64,000 nt of DNA from Catenuloplanes niger (GTDB lineage Bacteria > Actinomycetota > Actinomycetes > Mycobacteriales > Micromonosporaceae). The stretch covers positions 7,860,501-7,924,500 of the forward strand of contig NZ_JAVDYC010000001.1 of assembly GCF_031458255.1 (NCBI RefSeq), in the 5' to 3' direction. Shown in pieces: positions 34,636-43,821 of this stretch. The notes below the pieces were generated by a model. That model was not told where the DNA came from. It did not search any database and worked only from the letters and a program-made list of their open reading frames with translations. A program made the translations under genes and the position numbers. Numbering within the stretch: position 1 is the first letter of the stretch; every line of letters starts with the position of its first letter.

Positions 34636-35781
34636 CTACCCTCGGTCGTCTCCCCGGCCCGGCGGTGTCCAGTCCAGGCAGACCGCGACCGCGTCGTCGA
34701 TCGACTCGCCGCCGATGAACGCGCGGAGGTCGCCGATCACCGAGCGGACCGCGGCGAGCGGGGACAGCGCGCCGCTGCGGGCCAGGAACCGGTCCAGCAG
34801 GCTGTCGCCGTACCGGGTGCCGCGCGCGGTGGCCTCCACGATCCCGTCGCTGACCACGAACAGCCGGTCGCCGGGCTCCAGCGTGAACGTCTGCGTGGTG
34901 TACATCGTGCCGTCGAACATGCCGAGCGGGTCCTGGGCCTCCAGCGTGACCGCGCTGATCTCGCCGTCGCGCAGCCGCAGCAGCCGCGGTGAGCCCGCGT
35001 CGACCGCGGTGACCACGCCGGTGTTCAGGTCCAGGTCCAGCAGCAGTGCGTCTATGTGCTGCGCACCCCGGTGGTAGGAGTAGATCGCCTGGTCCGCGAG
35101 CGTGGCCTGGTCCGCCACGTCCAGCCCGGCCCGGCGCGCGTTGCGCAGCGCGTTCATCGCCAGGCAGGTCAGGGTGGCCGCGGCCACCCCCTCGCCGTGC
35201 CCGTTTATCACCACGACCTGCAGCCGGTCCGGGTCGTCCGACCAGTCGAACGTGTCGCCGCGCACCGCGTACGCCGGCTCCAGCTGCCCGGCCAGCGCGA
35301 ACGCGGGCCCGGTGCGGCCCCGACCGGGAAGCAGCCCCCACTGCATCTCGGCCGCGAGCGTGAGCCGTTTCGTACGCGCGGCCACCGCGTACCGGTCGGT
35401 GCCCTCGCGCGCCGCGACCAGCGCGTGACCGAGCAGGTCCGCGACCTCGGCCAGCTCCGCGCGCAGGTGCGGGTCGTCCGGCGTGGGCGTGACCCGGATG
35501 ACGCCGAGCCGGTCACCGCGGACCGAGACGGGCAGCCACAGCGCCGCGCCGTCCACCACCTCGGCCAGGTGGTCGAAGGCGCGCCAGGCCGGTGCGCCGG
35601 GGTGGGTGACGGCCGGGCCGCCGTCCAGCGGCACCAGCTCGCTGAGCCGGTAGTCGATCTGGAACAGGTCCAGCGCGGCGATCGCGTACTGCTTCGTCAG
35701 GTATTCCGACAGGTGTTCCACGATCTGGTGGGCCGGTGCCGACATCAGCGTCCGCTGGGCGCCGATCAGACGATCGTGCAT
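34636..35781 (-). CDS. PP2C/SpoIIE-type phosphatase with an altered metal site
   Basis: The 381-residue protein has an N-terminal GAF-like sensor part (residues about 15-140) and a C-terminal PP2C/SpoIIE domain. Two metal-site segments are present: AVRGDTFDW and VVSDGIVEA, with a final SIDDAVAV Asp. The segment that is normally DxxGHG reads VINGHGEG, so the Asp three residues before GHG is Val. Loss of this ligand may weaken catalysis or mark a subfamily using a different metal set. The gene ends two bases before the start of the STAS gene, and the two form one unit. Confidence 0.85.
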   Translation of the reverse strand: MHDRLIGAQRTLMSAPAHQIVEHLSEYLTKQYAIAALDLFQIDYRLSELVPLDGGPAVTHPGAPAWRAFDHLAEVVDGAALWLPVSVRGDRLGVIRVTPTPDDPHLRAELAEVADLLGHALVAAREGTDRYAVAARTKRLTLAAEMQWGLLPGRGRTGPAFALAGQLEPAYAVRGDTFDWSDDPDRLQVVVINGHGEGVAAATLTCLAMNALRNARRAGLDVADQATLADQAIYSYHRGAQHIDALLLDLDLNTGVVTAVDAGSPRLLRLRDGEISAVTLEAQDPLGMFDGTMYTTQTFTLEPGDRLFVVSDGIVEATARGTRYGDSLLDRFLARSGALSPLAAVRSVIGDLRAFIGGESIDDAVAVCLDWTPPGRGDDRG

Positions 35782-35822
35782 CGTGCCTCCCGCGGGCGAA
35801 CGAGGATAGTCTTGCCTGCACC

Positions 35823-36251
35823 ATGGCTTCCGACGGTGATCCGGACGTCGCCGCCGCCGCCGTCGACGCGGCGGCGGACGGGCTGCTGACCGCGTTCGAC
35901 GACGACCTGCCCCAGTCGCTGTCCGCGTCGCAGTTGCGCGCGGTGCTGACGCTGGAGTCGCTGCCCGCCGGGGTCAACCTGCGGGGCCTCGCCGACCGCC
36001 TCGGTGTGGTGCTCTCCTCCGCCAGCCGGCTCAGCGACCGGCTGGTCGCGGCCGGGCTGCTGGACCGCCGGCAGTCCGACGCGGACCGGCGTGAGGTGCT
36101 GGTGCGCCTGTCGCCGTCCGGCCGCCGGTTCCTGGCCGAGATGCGGGCCCGGCGGCGGGAGCGGCTGGCCAGGGTGCTGGCCCGGATGACGCCCGACGAC
36201 CGCGCGGCGCTGCGCCGCGGCCTCGAGGCGTTCCGTGAGGCCGCTGACTAG
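35823..36251 (+). CDS. MarR-family transcriptional regulator
   Basis: The 142-residue protein has the MarR winged-helix core: SASQLRAVLTLESLPAGVNLRGLADRLGVVLSSASRLSDRLVAAGLLDRRQSDADRREVLVRLSPSGRR, with the DxRxxxxxLT-type wing. The ends form the dimerisation helices. It is divergent from the PP2C gene, 41 bases away. A palindrome 46 bases downstream of its stop (36298-36319) is the right size for a MarR site in front of the next gene. Confidence 0.88.
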   Translation: MASDGDPDVAAAAVDAAADGLLTAFDDDLPQSLSASQLRAVLTLESLPAGVNLRGLADRLGVVLSSASRLSDRLVAAGLLDRRQSDADRREVLVRLSPSGRRFLAEMRARRRERLARVLARMTPDDRAALRRGLEAFREAAD

Positions 36252-36297
36252 AGCGGCCCGGTGTTCGCGCACGAATCATCCCCTCCCGCGCAGAAAG

Positions 36298-36319
36298 ATA
36301 CTTGCTGGACGGCAACTAT
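36298..36319. promoter_or_regulatory. Operator-like palindrome between marR-type gene and secreted protein gene
   Basis: ATACTTGC (36298-36305) and GCAACTAT (36312-36319) are inverted copies with seven of eight positions paired, six bases apart. It lies in AT-richer DNA about 85 bases before the next start codon. The MarR protein encoded just upstream is the natural candidate to bind it. Confidence 0.5.
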
Positions 36320-36404
36320 TCAACGCCGGGCGGCGTGGCGTGGCTTTTGTGCAACAACCCTCGGGTAAAAGGTGCATATCGGGCGGAGCAACGGGGGTTC
36401 TCCA

Positions 36405-37715
36405 ATGGTGACAGTCGGTGGGCGGCGGCTGCTGCTCAAAGCGGCCGCGGGCGGCCTGGTCGGGGCCGCGCTGCCGGCCGGGACCGCGGGGGCGGCCGTG
36501 CCGTGGGTGCAGGCGGCCCGGTTCCTGGACGCGATGACGGACGCGTACGACCCGGCCGGCCCGCGGCTGCCGCAGTCCTACTCCGACCAGGTCGGACTGA
36601 TGGGTACGGCCTTCACCTACGACGCGGCGCTGACGATCCTCGCGTACCTCGCGCTCGGCGACGTCAAACGCGCCGTTTCGATCGGCGACGGGCTGCTGCA
36701 CGCGCGCACCCACGACCCGGAGTGGGGGACCGGCCCGCTGCGCCAGGCGTACGCGGTCGCGCCCTACCGGCGCGGTGACCGCTCCTGGACGCACCGGTTC
36801 ACCGCGCCGGACGGCACCGTCGACGCGGGCGGCCCGTTCCGGTTCACCGCCGCGTTCACCGGCGACCAGGCCTGGGCCGGGCTCGCGCTGCTGGCCCTGC
36901 ACCGGCGCACCCGGGACCGGCGCTGTCTCGACGCCGCGACCGCGCTGGCCGGGTGGGTACGCGACGAGGCCCGCTCGGCCGGCCGGCTCGGCGGCTACAC
37001 GCTCGGCCGGAACCGGCAGGGCACGCCGATCACCGCGCAGTCCACCGTCCACAACGCGGACCTCTACACGCTCTTCTCCCGGCTGGGCTGGAAGGCGGAG
37101 CAGGACCGCGCCCGGCGCTTCGTCGAACGGGCCTGGATCGTCGGCGAGGAGGAGTGCTGCTTCTCGGCCGGCTCGCCGGACGGTGACACGCTCGACGACG
37201 GCGCCCGCACGCTCGAGGCGCAGACCCATCCGTGGCTGGCGCTGCGCGACGAGCGGCACCGCGGCGCGCTGGCCTTCGTCGACCGCCGGCTGCGCGTCAT
37301 CGACACGCCGGACGCGCCGAACAGCGAGCTGACCGGCCGGCAGCGCTACCGCGGGATCACGGTCAGCACGCTCAGCCCGGCGTCCGACCCGGCCCGGCCG
37401 ATCGAGGAGGGACTGCCGCGGCCCGACCCGCAGGCGGTCTGGTTCGAGGGCACCGCGCAGTACGCGGTGGCGCTGCGCGCGGCCGGTGAGCCGCGCGACG
37501 CGCTGCGCGAACGCGACCCGGTCACCGACGCGCAGGCCGAGCTGGGCCGCGGGCAGACCGTCGGCGGCCGGCCGCTGCCGGAGAAGGCCGGCGTGGTGGC
37601 CGCGTCCAGCCCGCTGCACGTGGGCTTCGCCGACTCCGGCTACTACCCGAGCCGGCACCTGGCCGCGACCGCCTGGTACGTCCTGGCGATCAAGGGAGTG
37701 AACCCGCTGTCCTGA
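36405..37715 (+). CDS. Exported alpha/alpha-barrel-like protein of unknown activity
   Basis: The 436-residue product has a Tat- or Sec-type signal (GGRRLLLKAAAGGLVGAALPAGTAGA). The mature part is helical with repeated Trp, Tyr and Asp-rich segments (FTYDAALTILAYLALGD, GPFRFTAAFTGDQAWAGLALLALHRRT, TVHNADLYTLF, AVWFEGTAQYAVALRAAG), which reads like an (alpha/alpha)6 toroid as in glycoside hydrolases and terpene cyclases. No known catalytic motif is clear, so I do not assign a substrate. The ATG at 36405 follows a GGGGG site. The upstream palindrome suggests MarR-type control. Confidence 0.72.
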   Translation: MVTVGGRRLLLKAAAGGLVGAALPAGTAGAAVPWVQAARFLDAMTDAYDPAGPRLPQSYSDQVGLMGTAFTYDAALTILAYLALGDVKRAVSIGDGLLHARTHDPEWGTGPLRQAYAVAPYRRGDRSWTHRFTAPDGTVDAGGPFRFTAAFTGDQAWAGLALLALHRRTRDRRCLDAATALAGWVRDEARSAGRLGGYTLGRNRQGTPITAQSTVHNADLYTLFSRLGWKAEQDRARRFVERAWIVGEEECCFSAGSPDGDTLDDGARTLEAQTHPWLALRDERHRGALAFVDRRLRVIDTPDAPNSELTGRQRYRGITVSTLSPASDPARPIEEGLPRPDPQAVWFEGTAQYAVALRAAGEPRDALRERDPVTDAQAELGRGQTVGGRPLPEKAGVVAASSPLHVGFADSGYYPSRHLAATAWYVLAIKGVNPLS

Positions 37716-37761
37716 CCGGCCCCTCAGTCGTTGAGGGAACAGGACGACGACGGGGGTACGC

Positions 37762-40722
37762 ATGAGAGCAGCCGTGGTGCTCGCGCTGGCTGTCACGATC
37801 GGCACGGCCGGGCCCGCCCGCGCGGACGCCGGGACCGACCAGCTCGAGGTGTGGACCGGCACGGTCACGGCGGTCCAGGCCGACCGCATGCGCGCGGCCG
37901 GCCTGGAGGTGACGGGCCCGGGCGCGGTCGAGGCGGTGCTGACCCGGCGGCAGGCCGACCGGCTCGCCGCGCGGGGCGTCCGGCTCACGCCCCGGACCGT
38001 GCGCGGCGAGCGGGCCTCGGACGCGCTGCGCGCCCAGGCGCGGGCCGGGTGGACCGCGTACCGCTCGTACAGCGAGCCGGGCGGGCTCCGGGACGAGCTG
38101 ACCGCGACCGCGGCCCGCTTCCCGGACCTGACGAAGGTCGAGACGATCGGCCGTACCGTGCGGGGCAAGCCGATCCTTGCGGTGAAGGTCACCGCGGGCG
38201 CGCGCCGCGTGCCGGACGGGAAACGGCCGGCCGTGCTCTACGCGGGCGCCCAGCACGCCCGGGAGTGGATCACGCCGGAGATGATCCGGCGGCTCTACCA
38301 CCACGTGCTCGACGGCTACGGCACCGATCCGGAGATCACCCGGCTGCTGGACACGACCGAGCTGTGGTTCCTGCCGGTCGCGAACCCGGACGGCTACGAC
38401 CACACGTTCACCGAGGGCAACCGGCTCTGGCGCAAGAACCTGCGGGACAACGACGGCGACGGCCGGATCGGGCCCGGCGACGGCGTGGACCTCAACCGCA
38501 ACTTCGGCTACCGCTGGGGGTACGACGACGAGGGCTCGTCCGGTGACCCGGCCGCGGAGACGTACCGGGGGACCGCGGCCGGCTCCGAGCCGGAGACGCG
38601 CGCGCTGGACGGACTGTTCGCGCGGGTCGGGTTCGAGTTCTTCGTCAACTACCACTCGGCCGCGCAACTGCTGCTCTACGGCGTCGGCTGGCAGGTCGCC
38701 ACGCCCTCGCCGGACGACGTGATCCATCAGGCGCTGGCCGGCGACGACGCGCACCCGGCCGTGCCCGGCTACGACCCGGACCTGTCCGCGGAGCTCTACA
38801 CCACGAACGGCGACACCGACACGCACGCGGCCGAGCGCCACGGCACGCTCGGGTTCACGCCGGAGATGTCCACCTGCGCGGTCGCGGCCGACTCCGTACC
38901 CGACGACCGGTGGCGGGCCGAGGACTGCGCGAGCGACTTCATCTTCCCGGACGACGAGAAGCTGATCTCGGCGGAGGTCGCGAAGAACGTGCCGTTCGCG
39001 CTGGCGGTCGCCGCGTCCGCGAAGGACCCGTCGCTGACGCACACCACGCCGGACTTCGTCGCCGACCCGTTCGCGGTCTCCTACGGCACCGACCAGCCGG
39101 TCGCCACGATCGCCCGGCGCGCGTTGCGGCACGTCCGGCTGCACTACCGGATCAACGGGGGTACGCCGGCGGCCGCGCCCGTCCGGCGGTGGACCGGCGG
39201 CGAACGCTACGGCACGGACGGCACCCGCTACTTCGCGGAGCTGCGCGGCACCGTGCCCGGCCAGCGGCCCGGCGACCGGGTCGAGGTGTGGTTCAGCGGC
39301 GAGAAGGACGGCGTGACGGTCACCGGCGGGCGGTTCGGCTACACCGTCGCCGACGACATCGGCGGTGACGTGCTCGTGCTCGCGGCCGAGGACGTCACCG
39401 GCAGCAGCCCGGAGCAGGCCGGCACGTCCGCCCGCCACGTCGCGGCGCACACCGGGTCACTCGGCCGGGCCGGCTTCGACACCGACGTCTACGACGTCGA
39501 CGCGCGTGGCCGGACCGCGCCGCACCACCTCGGCGTGCTGTCCCACTACCGGGCCGTGGTCTGGGAGACCGGCGACGACGTGATCCCGCGGGACCGGGGC
39601 CAGCCGAACGGCACCACCACCCGCGCCGCGGCCGCGACCGAGCTGGCGGTCCGCGACTACCTCAACGAGGGCGGCCGGCTGCTGGCCGGCGGGCAGCACG
39701 CGTTCTACCCGCAGTCGCTCAACGGCGGCCTGGTCCACCACCAGACCGGGCCGGGGGAGTGCACCGACGCCGCGTCGGCCGCGTGCGTCGGGCTGTCCAA
39801 CGACTTCCTGCAGTACTGGCTGGGCGTGCACACCTACGCCGGCGGCGTGCAGCGGCACCCGCTGTCCGGCACCGGCGGCGCGTTCCGCGGCTGGACCGGC
39901 ACGCTCGACGACACCCAGCGGCACACCGCCACGTTCCTGAGCACGCCCGGCTCCTCGCACGTGCCGGTCGCGTGGGAGCGGCGAGGCGCCGCGCCGTTCG
40001 GCCCGGCCACCGGCGAGCGCTACGTGTGGAGCGGCCGGCGCGACGCGGCCTACCAGCGCCTCAGCCACCGCGTGACGGTGCCGGCCGGCAAGCACGCGTC
40101 GCTGCGGTTCGCCACGTCGTACGACATCGAGAAGAACTGGGACTTCCTGGTCGTCGAGGCGCGGCGGGCCGGGACCGACGAGTGGACCACGCTGCCCGAG
40201 GCCGGTGGCCGGACCGGCACCGCGCCCGGCGAGAGCTGCCCGGTCGACCTGCACCCGGCGCTGAGCCGCTACCTGACCAAGGACGGCGCCACGTGCGCCT
40301 CGACCGGACGCTGGAACGCGGCGACCGGTGCGTCCGGCGGCTGGCAGCGGTGGAGCGTGGACCTGTCCGGATACGCCGGGTCCGAGGTCGAGGTGGCCGT
40401 CACGTACGTCACCGACTGGGCCACCACCGGCCTCGGCGTCTTCGTCGACGACGCCACCGTCGTCGACGACGCCACCGTCGTCGTCGACGGCACCGCGGTG
40501 TCGGCCACGTCGTTCGAGGACGGCCTCGGCGGCTGGACCGCGCCGGCCGGCTGGACCGCCACGACGCGGGTGTTCGAGGACGGCGCGGTGATCACCACGC
40601 CGGACACGGTGCTGCTCGGTTTCGGCCTGGAGGGGCTGGCCCCGGCCGCGCGCGACGACCTGGTCCGGCGCGCCATGACCCACCTGAAGATCAAGCCCAA
40701 GACCCGTTCGGGGGTACGGTGA
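37762..40722 (+). CDS. Secreted M14 zinc carboxypeptidase
   Basis: The 986-residue exported protein opens with a signal peptide (MRAAVVLALAVTIGTAGPARA) and a propeptide-like region. The M14 domain follows (about 95-430): the HxxE zinc pair His165 and Glu168 in AGAQHAREWIT, substrate-binding NPDGYDHTF and DLNRNFGYRWG segments, zinc ligand His298 in FVNYHSAA, and catalytic Glu368 in FTPEMST. It should remove C-terminal residues from peptides outside the cell. The region beyond about 430 holds beta-rich domains, including a GATase/immune-inhibitor-A-like segment and a jelly-roll near the end. An 18-bp unit is duplicated at 40444-40479 (VDDATV twice). Confidence 0.9.
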   Translation: MRAAVVLALAVTIGTAGPARADAGTDQLEVWTGTVTAVQADRMRAAGLEVTGPGAVEAVLTRRQADRLAARGVRLTPRTVRGERASDALRAQARAGWTAYRSYSEPGGLRDELTATAARFPDLTKVETIGRTVRGKPILAVKVTAGARRVPDGKRPAVLYAGAQHAREWITPEMIRRLYHHVLDGYGTDPEITRLLDTTELWFLPVANPDGYDHTFTEGNRLWRKNLRDNDGDGRIGPGDGVDLNRNFGYRWGYDDEGSSGDPAAETYRGTAAGSEPETRALDGLFARVGFEFFVNYHSAAQLLLYGVGWQVATPSPDDVIHQALAGDDAHPAVPGYDPDLSAELYTTNGDTDTHAAERHGTLGFTPEMSTCAVAADSVPDDRWRAEDCASDFIFPDDEKLISAEVAKNVPFALAVAASAKDPSLTHTTPDFVADPFAVSYGTDQPVATIARRALRHVRLHYRINGGTPAAAPVRRWTGGERYGTDGTRYFAELRGTVPGQRPGDRVEVWFSGEKDGVTVTGGRFGYTVADDIGGDVLVLAAEDVTGSSPEQAGTSARHVAAHTGSLGRAGFDTDVYDVDARGRTAPHHLGVLSHYRAVVWETGDDVIPRDRGQPNGTTTRAAAATELAVRDYLNEGGRLLAGGQHAFYPQSLNGGLVHHQTGPGECTDAASAACVGLSNDFLQYWLGVHTYAGGVQRHPLSGTGGAFRGWTGTLDDTQRHTATFLSTPGSSHVPVAWERRGAAPFGPATGERYVWSGRRDAAYQRLSHRVTVPAGKHASLRFATSYDIEKNWDFLVVEARRAGTDEWTTLPEAGGRTGTAPGESCPVDLHPALSRYLTKDGATCASTGRWNAATGASGGWQRWSVDLSGYAGSEVEVAVTYVTDWATTGLGVFVDDATVVDDATVVVDGTAVSATSFEDGLGGWTAPAGWTATTRVFEDGAVITTPDTVLLGFGLEGLAPAARDDLVRRAMTHLKIKPKTRSGVR

Positions 40723-40853
40723 CCGCGCACACCTTAGAACTTTGTCGGCATTCTGGCTGTTTTCCGCGGCATCGGTAGCCGGTCCGGGTGCAGTTGGTTG
40801 TCATTCAGTTACCCATCTACCACTCAGCGTGTTTACTGCCTAACGTTCACGGC

Positions 40854-41240
40854 ATGAACAACGACATCCCCGCGGTGACCGCCCAGGGCCTCGACGCCGA
40901 GCTCCTGCTCAACGCCGACCTGCTCTTCCTGGACGAGGTCATGGCCCGGGTGGGCGTCGACGGCATCACGGCCGCCTACGCCAACGCCGGCCTGCTCGCG
41001 GCGGTGGATCAGCACGCGGCCGCGGTCCGCGAGTCGCTGCGCGACGCCGGCCGGCCGGTCGACGCGACCGGGCTCGCGGCCTACGGCCGGTCGATCGCGG
41101 CGGCCGCGCGCCGGGCCGGGCGCTTCCTGCCCGACCCGGGCGGCGCGCACGTGGCGCCGCTGGACTGGCTGACCGCGGAGTGGCACCTGCTCCGGCTGGT
41201 CGCGGTCTGCATGCTCGCGGAGGACGCCGCGGTGCTCTGA
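40854..41240 (+). CDS. Small helical protein, possibly DUF6401
   Basis: The 128-residue sequence is helical, Ala/Leu/Asp-rich and soluble (LLNADLLFLDEVMARVGVDGITAAYANAGLLAAVDQHAAAVRESL). It resembles what I remember of the actinobacterial DUF6401 proteins, loosely linked to natural-product loci, but I am not certain. No natural-product genes are nearby. A strong hairpin follows. Confidence 0.6.
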   Translation: MNNDIPAVTAQGLDAELLLNADLLFLDEVMARVGVDGITAAYANAGLLAAVDQHAAAVRESLRDAGRPVDATGLAAYGRSIAAAARRAGRFLPDPGGAHVAPLDWLTAEWHLLRLVAVCMLAEDAAVL

Positions 41241-41251
41241 CGCTGTTCGGC

Positions 41252-41327
41252 CGGCACCCCGGTCCGGCTCCGGCCGGGCCGGGTGCCGCGTTCCGGGCCC
41301 GGTGACGCCCCGCTCCGGCGGGGCGTC
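41252..41327 (+). terminator. Two successive hairpins after the 128-aa gene
   Basis: A GGCACCC/GGGTGCC-bounded stem (about 41252-41287) is followed by a perfect 10-bp stem (41304-41313 with 41318-41327, loop TCCG). Together they look like a terminator. Confidence 0.6.
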
Positions 41328-41423
41328 CCGCGTTTACGGCGTACCACTCGGATCTGATTTATCGTCCTTTTGTGCACGGCACGGTTGCTTTGCCATCAAA
41401 CCGGACGAAACTACTCTGCCCGC

Positions 41424-42170
41424 ATGAAGGTTCCCACCATGTTGCTGGCCGCGGCCGCGTTCGCGCTGCTGCCGGCCACCACGGCGACCGCCGCTCCGGC
41501 CGCGCCCGCCGCACCCGCGGCCGGCGCGTCGACGATCGTCGCGAAGTACACGTTCGACAGCGCCGCCAGCACCGTCAACGACGCCTCCGGGCGCGGCCTG
41601 CCGCTGAAGATGCGCGCGGCCGACGGCGGCGCGGTCCGCTACGTCACCAAGGGCTCCGGGCGTGCGCTCGCGTTCCCGGTCCGCTGCGTCCAGAACGCCG
41701 CCAAGTGCCCGCGCGTGCTCCTCGAGGGCGGCGACGACGCCGATCTCGACCCGGGCACCAAGCCGTTCACGTACGGCGTGACGCTCGCCGCCACCGCGGC
41801 CGCGGTCGGCAGCGAGTCGAACATCCTGCAGAAGGGCGTCGCGGACGCGCAGGGGCAGTGGAAACTGCAGATCGGTGGCAAGAAGAAGCTGCCGTCCTGC
41901 GTGATCGCCGGTGCCGGCAAGGGCGCGAAGCGCTACATCGCGAAGTCCTCGGCCGGCGTGCTGGACAACAAGTGGCACACCATCAGCTGCCAGCGGACCG
42001 CCACCCAGCTGATCATCTGGGTGGACGGCCAGAACCGCGGCTCGGTCGCGGTCCCGTCCACGGTCGGCATCAGCAACAACCTGCCGCTGCGCGTCGGCGC
42101 CCAGAACCTGAACGCCAAGCAGACCGCGTTCGGCGGCGCCATCGACGACGTCGTCGTCTCGGTCGGCTGA
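41424..42170 (+). CDS. Secreted LamG-like (concanavalin-fold) protein
   Basis: The 248-residue product has a signal peptide (MKVPTMLLAAAAFALLPATTATA) and a LamG/concanavalin-type beta sandwich: YTFDSAASTVNDASGRGLPLKMR, KPFTYGVTLAATAAAVGSESNILQKG, GVLDNKWHTISCQRTATQLIIWVDGQNRGSV and FGGAIDDVVVSVG. Such domains bind sugars or proteins and are common among actinobacterial surface or secreted proteins. A likely disulfide joins Cys residues near 41690-41720 and 41900-41990. No enzymatic domain is attached. Confidence 0.83.
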   Translation: MKVPTMLLAAAAFALLPATTATAAPAAPAAPAAGASTIVAKYTFDSAASTVNDASGRGLPLKMRAADGGAVRYVTKGSGRALAFPVRCVQNAAKCPRVLLEGGDDADLDPGTKPFTYGVTLAATAAAVGSESNILQKGVADAQGQWKLQIGGKKKLPSCVIAGAGKGAKRYIAKSSAGVLDNKWHTISCQRTATQLIIWVDGQNRGSVAVPSTVGISNNLPLRVGAQNLNAKQTAFGGAIDDVVVSVG

Positions 42171-42516
42171 ACTCCCGGCTGGTTCCCGGCTGGTTCCCGG
42201 CAGATCCGGTCGTGACGCGGGCCCGGCACCTCGGTGCCGGGCCCGCGCCGTCACGCCCGCGGAGCGGCCGGGCCGCCGCCGGTGGGCGCGCCCCTTCGGT
42301 CGGCCGGGTCACCGCTGTCGCCCGGCATCGGATACCGGCGGGAGCGGTTGTGCCCGCGCGGCGGCCGCCCGGCCACTGTGGCCCGGCACGGGACACCGGC
42401 GGGAGCGGCCGTGCCCAGGGCGGTCGGTCCGTCGCTGCGGCCGGGCATTCGATGCCGTAGGAGGTGCGGTCCACCACCGCCGGTGCGAGCCGGCCCGCCG
42501 GTGTGGTGCGGGCCCG
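42171..42516. other. Intergenic region with degenerate repeats
   Basis: No gene is seen between the LamG protein and the histidine kinase. The left end has a small tandem repeat (ctggttcccgg, about 42179-42200), and the right two thirds are built from the degenerate ~60-bp repeats listed separately. Confidence 0.55.
42317..42455 (+). repeat. Degenerate tandem repeat, period about 60 bp
   Basis: Three related units start near 42317, 42378 and 42437. They share gtcgcccggca, then a variable base run, then accggcgggagcgg and gtgcccg. Spacings are 61 and 59 bases, and the third copy is truncated. Confidence 0.55.
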
Positions 42517-43821
42517 TCACGCGGGTGGGAGCAGCACGCGGAACGTCGCGCCCGCGCCCGGCGCGGTGACCAGCTCCACCCGGCCGCCGTGCGCGGCGAC
42601 CAGCGAGTGGACGATCGACAGGCCCAGGCCGGCGCTGCCCGGGGTCACCCGGTAGAAGCGGTCGAAGACCCGGGCGGCCCGGTCCGGCGTCAGGCCGGGA
42701 CCGTCGTCGGCCACCTCGACGACCGCCTCGCCGCCGGCCGTGCCCACGCCGATGCGCACCGCGGTGCCCGCGGGCGTGTGCGCGACCGCGTTGCCGACCA
42801 GGTTCGTCACCACCTGCCGCAGCCGGGCCTCGTCGCCCGCGACCGGCGCGCTGCCCGGCGGCCCGGTGCCGCCCGGCCCGGTCAGCGTGACCGGCCGCGA
42901 CGCGTCCAGCCCGCGCACCGAGAGGTACGCGTCCGCCGCCACCGTGCGCAGGTCCATCGGCGACACCTGCAGCACGCCCGGCTCGTCCAGCCGCGCCAGC
43001 AGCAGCAGGTCCTCCGCGAGCGCGGCCAGCCGCCCGGACTCGCGCGCGATGTGCGCCATCGTCCGGTCCACGTCCGCGCGGTCCGGCAGCCCGCCCATCC
43101 GGTACAGCTCGGTGAACCCGCGGATGGCGAACAGCGGCGTGCGCAGTTCGTGGCTGACGTCGCCGAGGAACGCGCGCATGCGTTCCGCGGACCGTTCCCG
43201 AGCGGCGAACGCGGCCGCGAGCTGCTCCAGCATGGCGTTCAGCGACGCGGACAACCGGCCCACCTCGGTGCGCGGCCGCGCGCCGACCGGCACCCGGTGC
43301 GCCAGGTCGCCGCCCGCGATCGCCGCCGCGGTCGCCTCGATCCGGCGCAGCGGCCGCAGCCCGGCCTGCACCGCGAACCACCCGGCCACGGTGAGCACGG
43401 TCAGCAGGACCGCCGCGGTGCCGCCGGTGACCAGCCACATCCGGTGCACGGTCGCGTCGACCTCGGTGAGCCGGACGCCGACCGCCACGCCGCCGGTGCC
43501 GTCCGGGCGCGGCGACCACAGCACCCGCCAGCCGCGCGACTCGTACGGCCGGTCCGCGTGCCGCAGGTCGAACGGCGCGCCGGGCGTGCCTGGCGCGGCG
43601 ACGTACAGCTCCGGGACCATGTCCAGCCGCTCGGCCAGCAGCTCCTGGCCGGCCGGGGAGACCGGCACCGCGCGGGCGATCCCGGCCAGCATCCGCAGCT
43701 GTGTGTCGACCCGGTCGACCAGGTGCCGGCGCAGGTAGCCGATCGCCACCGCGTCCGACACCAGCAGCCCGGCGGCCAGCAGCACCAGGCAGATCGCGAG
43801 CAGCCGTCCCCGGAGACTCAT
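42517..43821 (-). CDS. Membrane sensor histidine kinase of the ABC-linked two-component system
   Basis: The 434-residue kinase has a first membrane helix (LLAICLVLLAAGLLVSDAVAIGYL), a sensor loop of about 125 residues, a second helix (TGGTAAVLLTVLTVAGWFAV), a HAMP domain, HisKA with FLGDVSHELRTPLFAIRGF and a HATPase domain with NLVGNAVAHTP, DDGPGLTPDRA and SAGLGLSIVHS. It starts at ATG 43821, overlapping the stop of the response regulator by four bases; frames extending to 45225 are shadows. It senses an envelope or external signal and pairs with the adjacent regulator. Confidence 0.92.
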   Translation of the reverse strand: MSLRGRLLAICLVLLAAGLLVSDAVAIGYLRRHLVDRVDTQLRMLAGIARAVPVSPAGQELLAERLDMVPELYVAAPGTPGAPFDLRHADRPYESRGWRVLWSPRPDGTGGVAVGVRLTEVDATVHRMWLVTGGTAAVLLTVLTVAGWFAVQAGLRPLRRIEATAAAIAGGDLAHRVPVGARPRTEVGRLSASLNAMLEQLAAAFAARERSAERMRAFLGDVSHELRTPLFAIRGFTELYRMGGLPDRADVDRTMAHIARESGRLAALAEDLLLLARLDEPGVLQVSPMDLRTVAADAYLSVRGLDASRPVTLTGPGGTGPPGSAPVAGDEARLRQVVTNLVGNAVAHTPAGTAVRIGVGTAGGEAVVEVADDGPGLTPDRAARVFDRFYRVTPGSAGLGLSIVHSLVAAHGGRVELVTAPGAGATFRVLLPPA

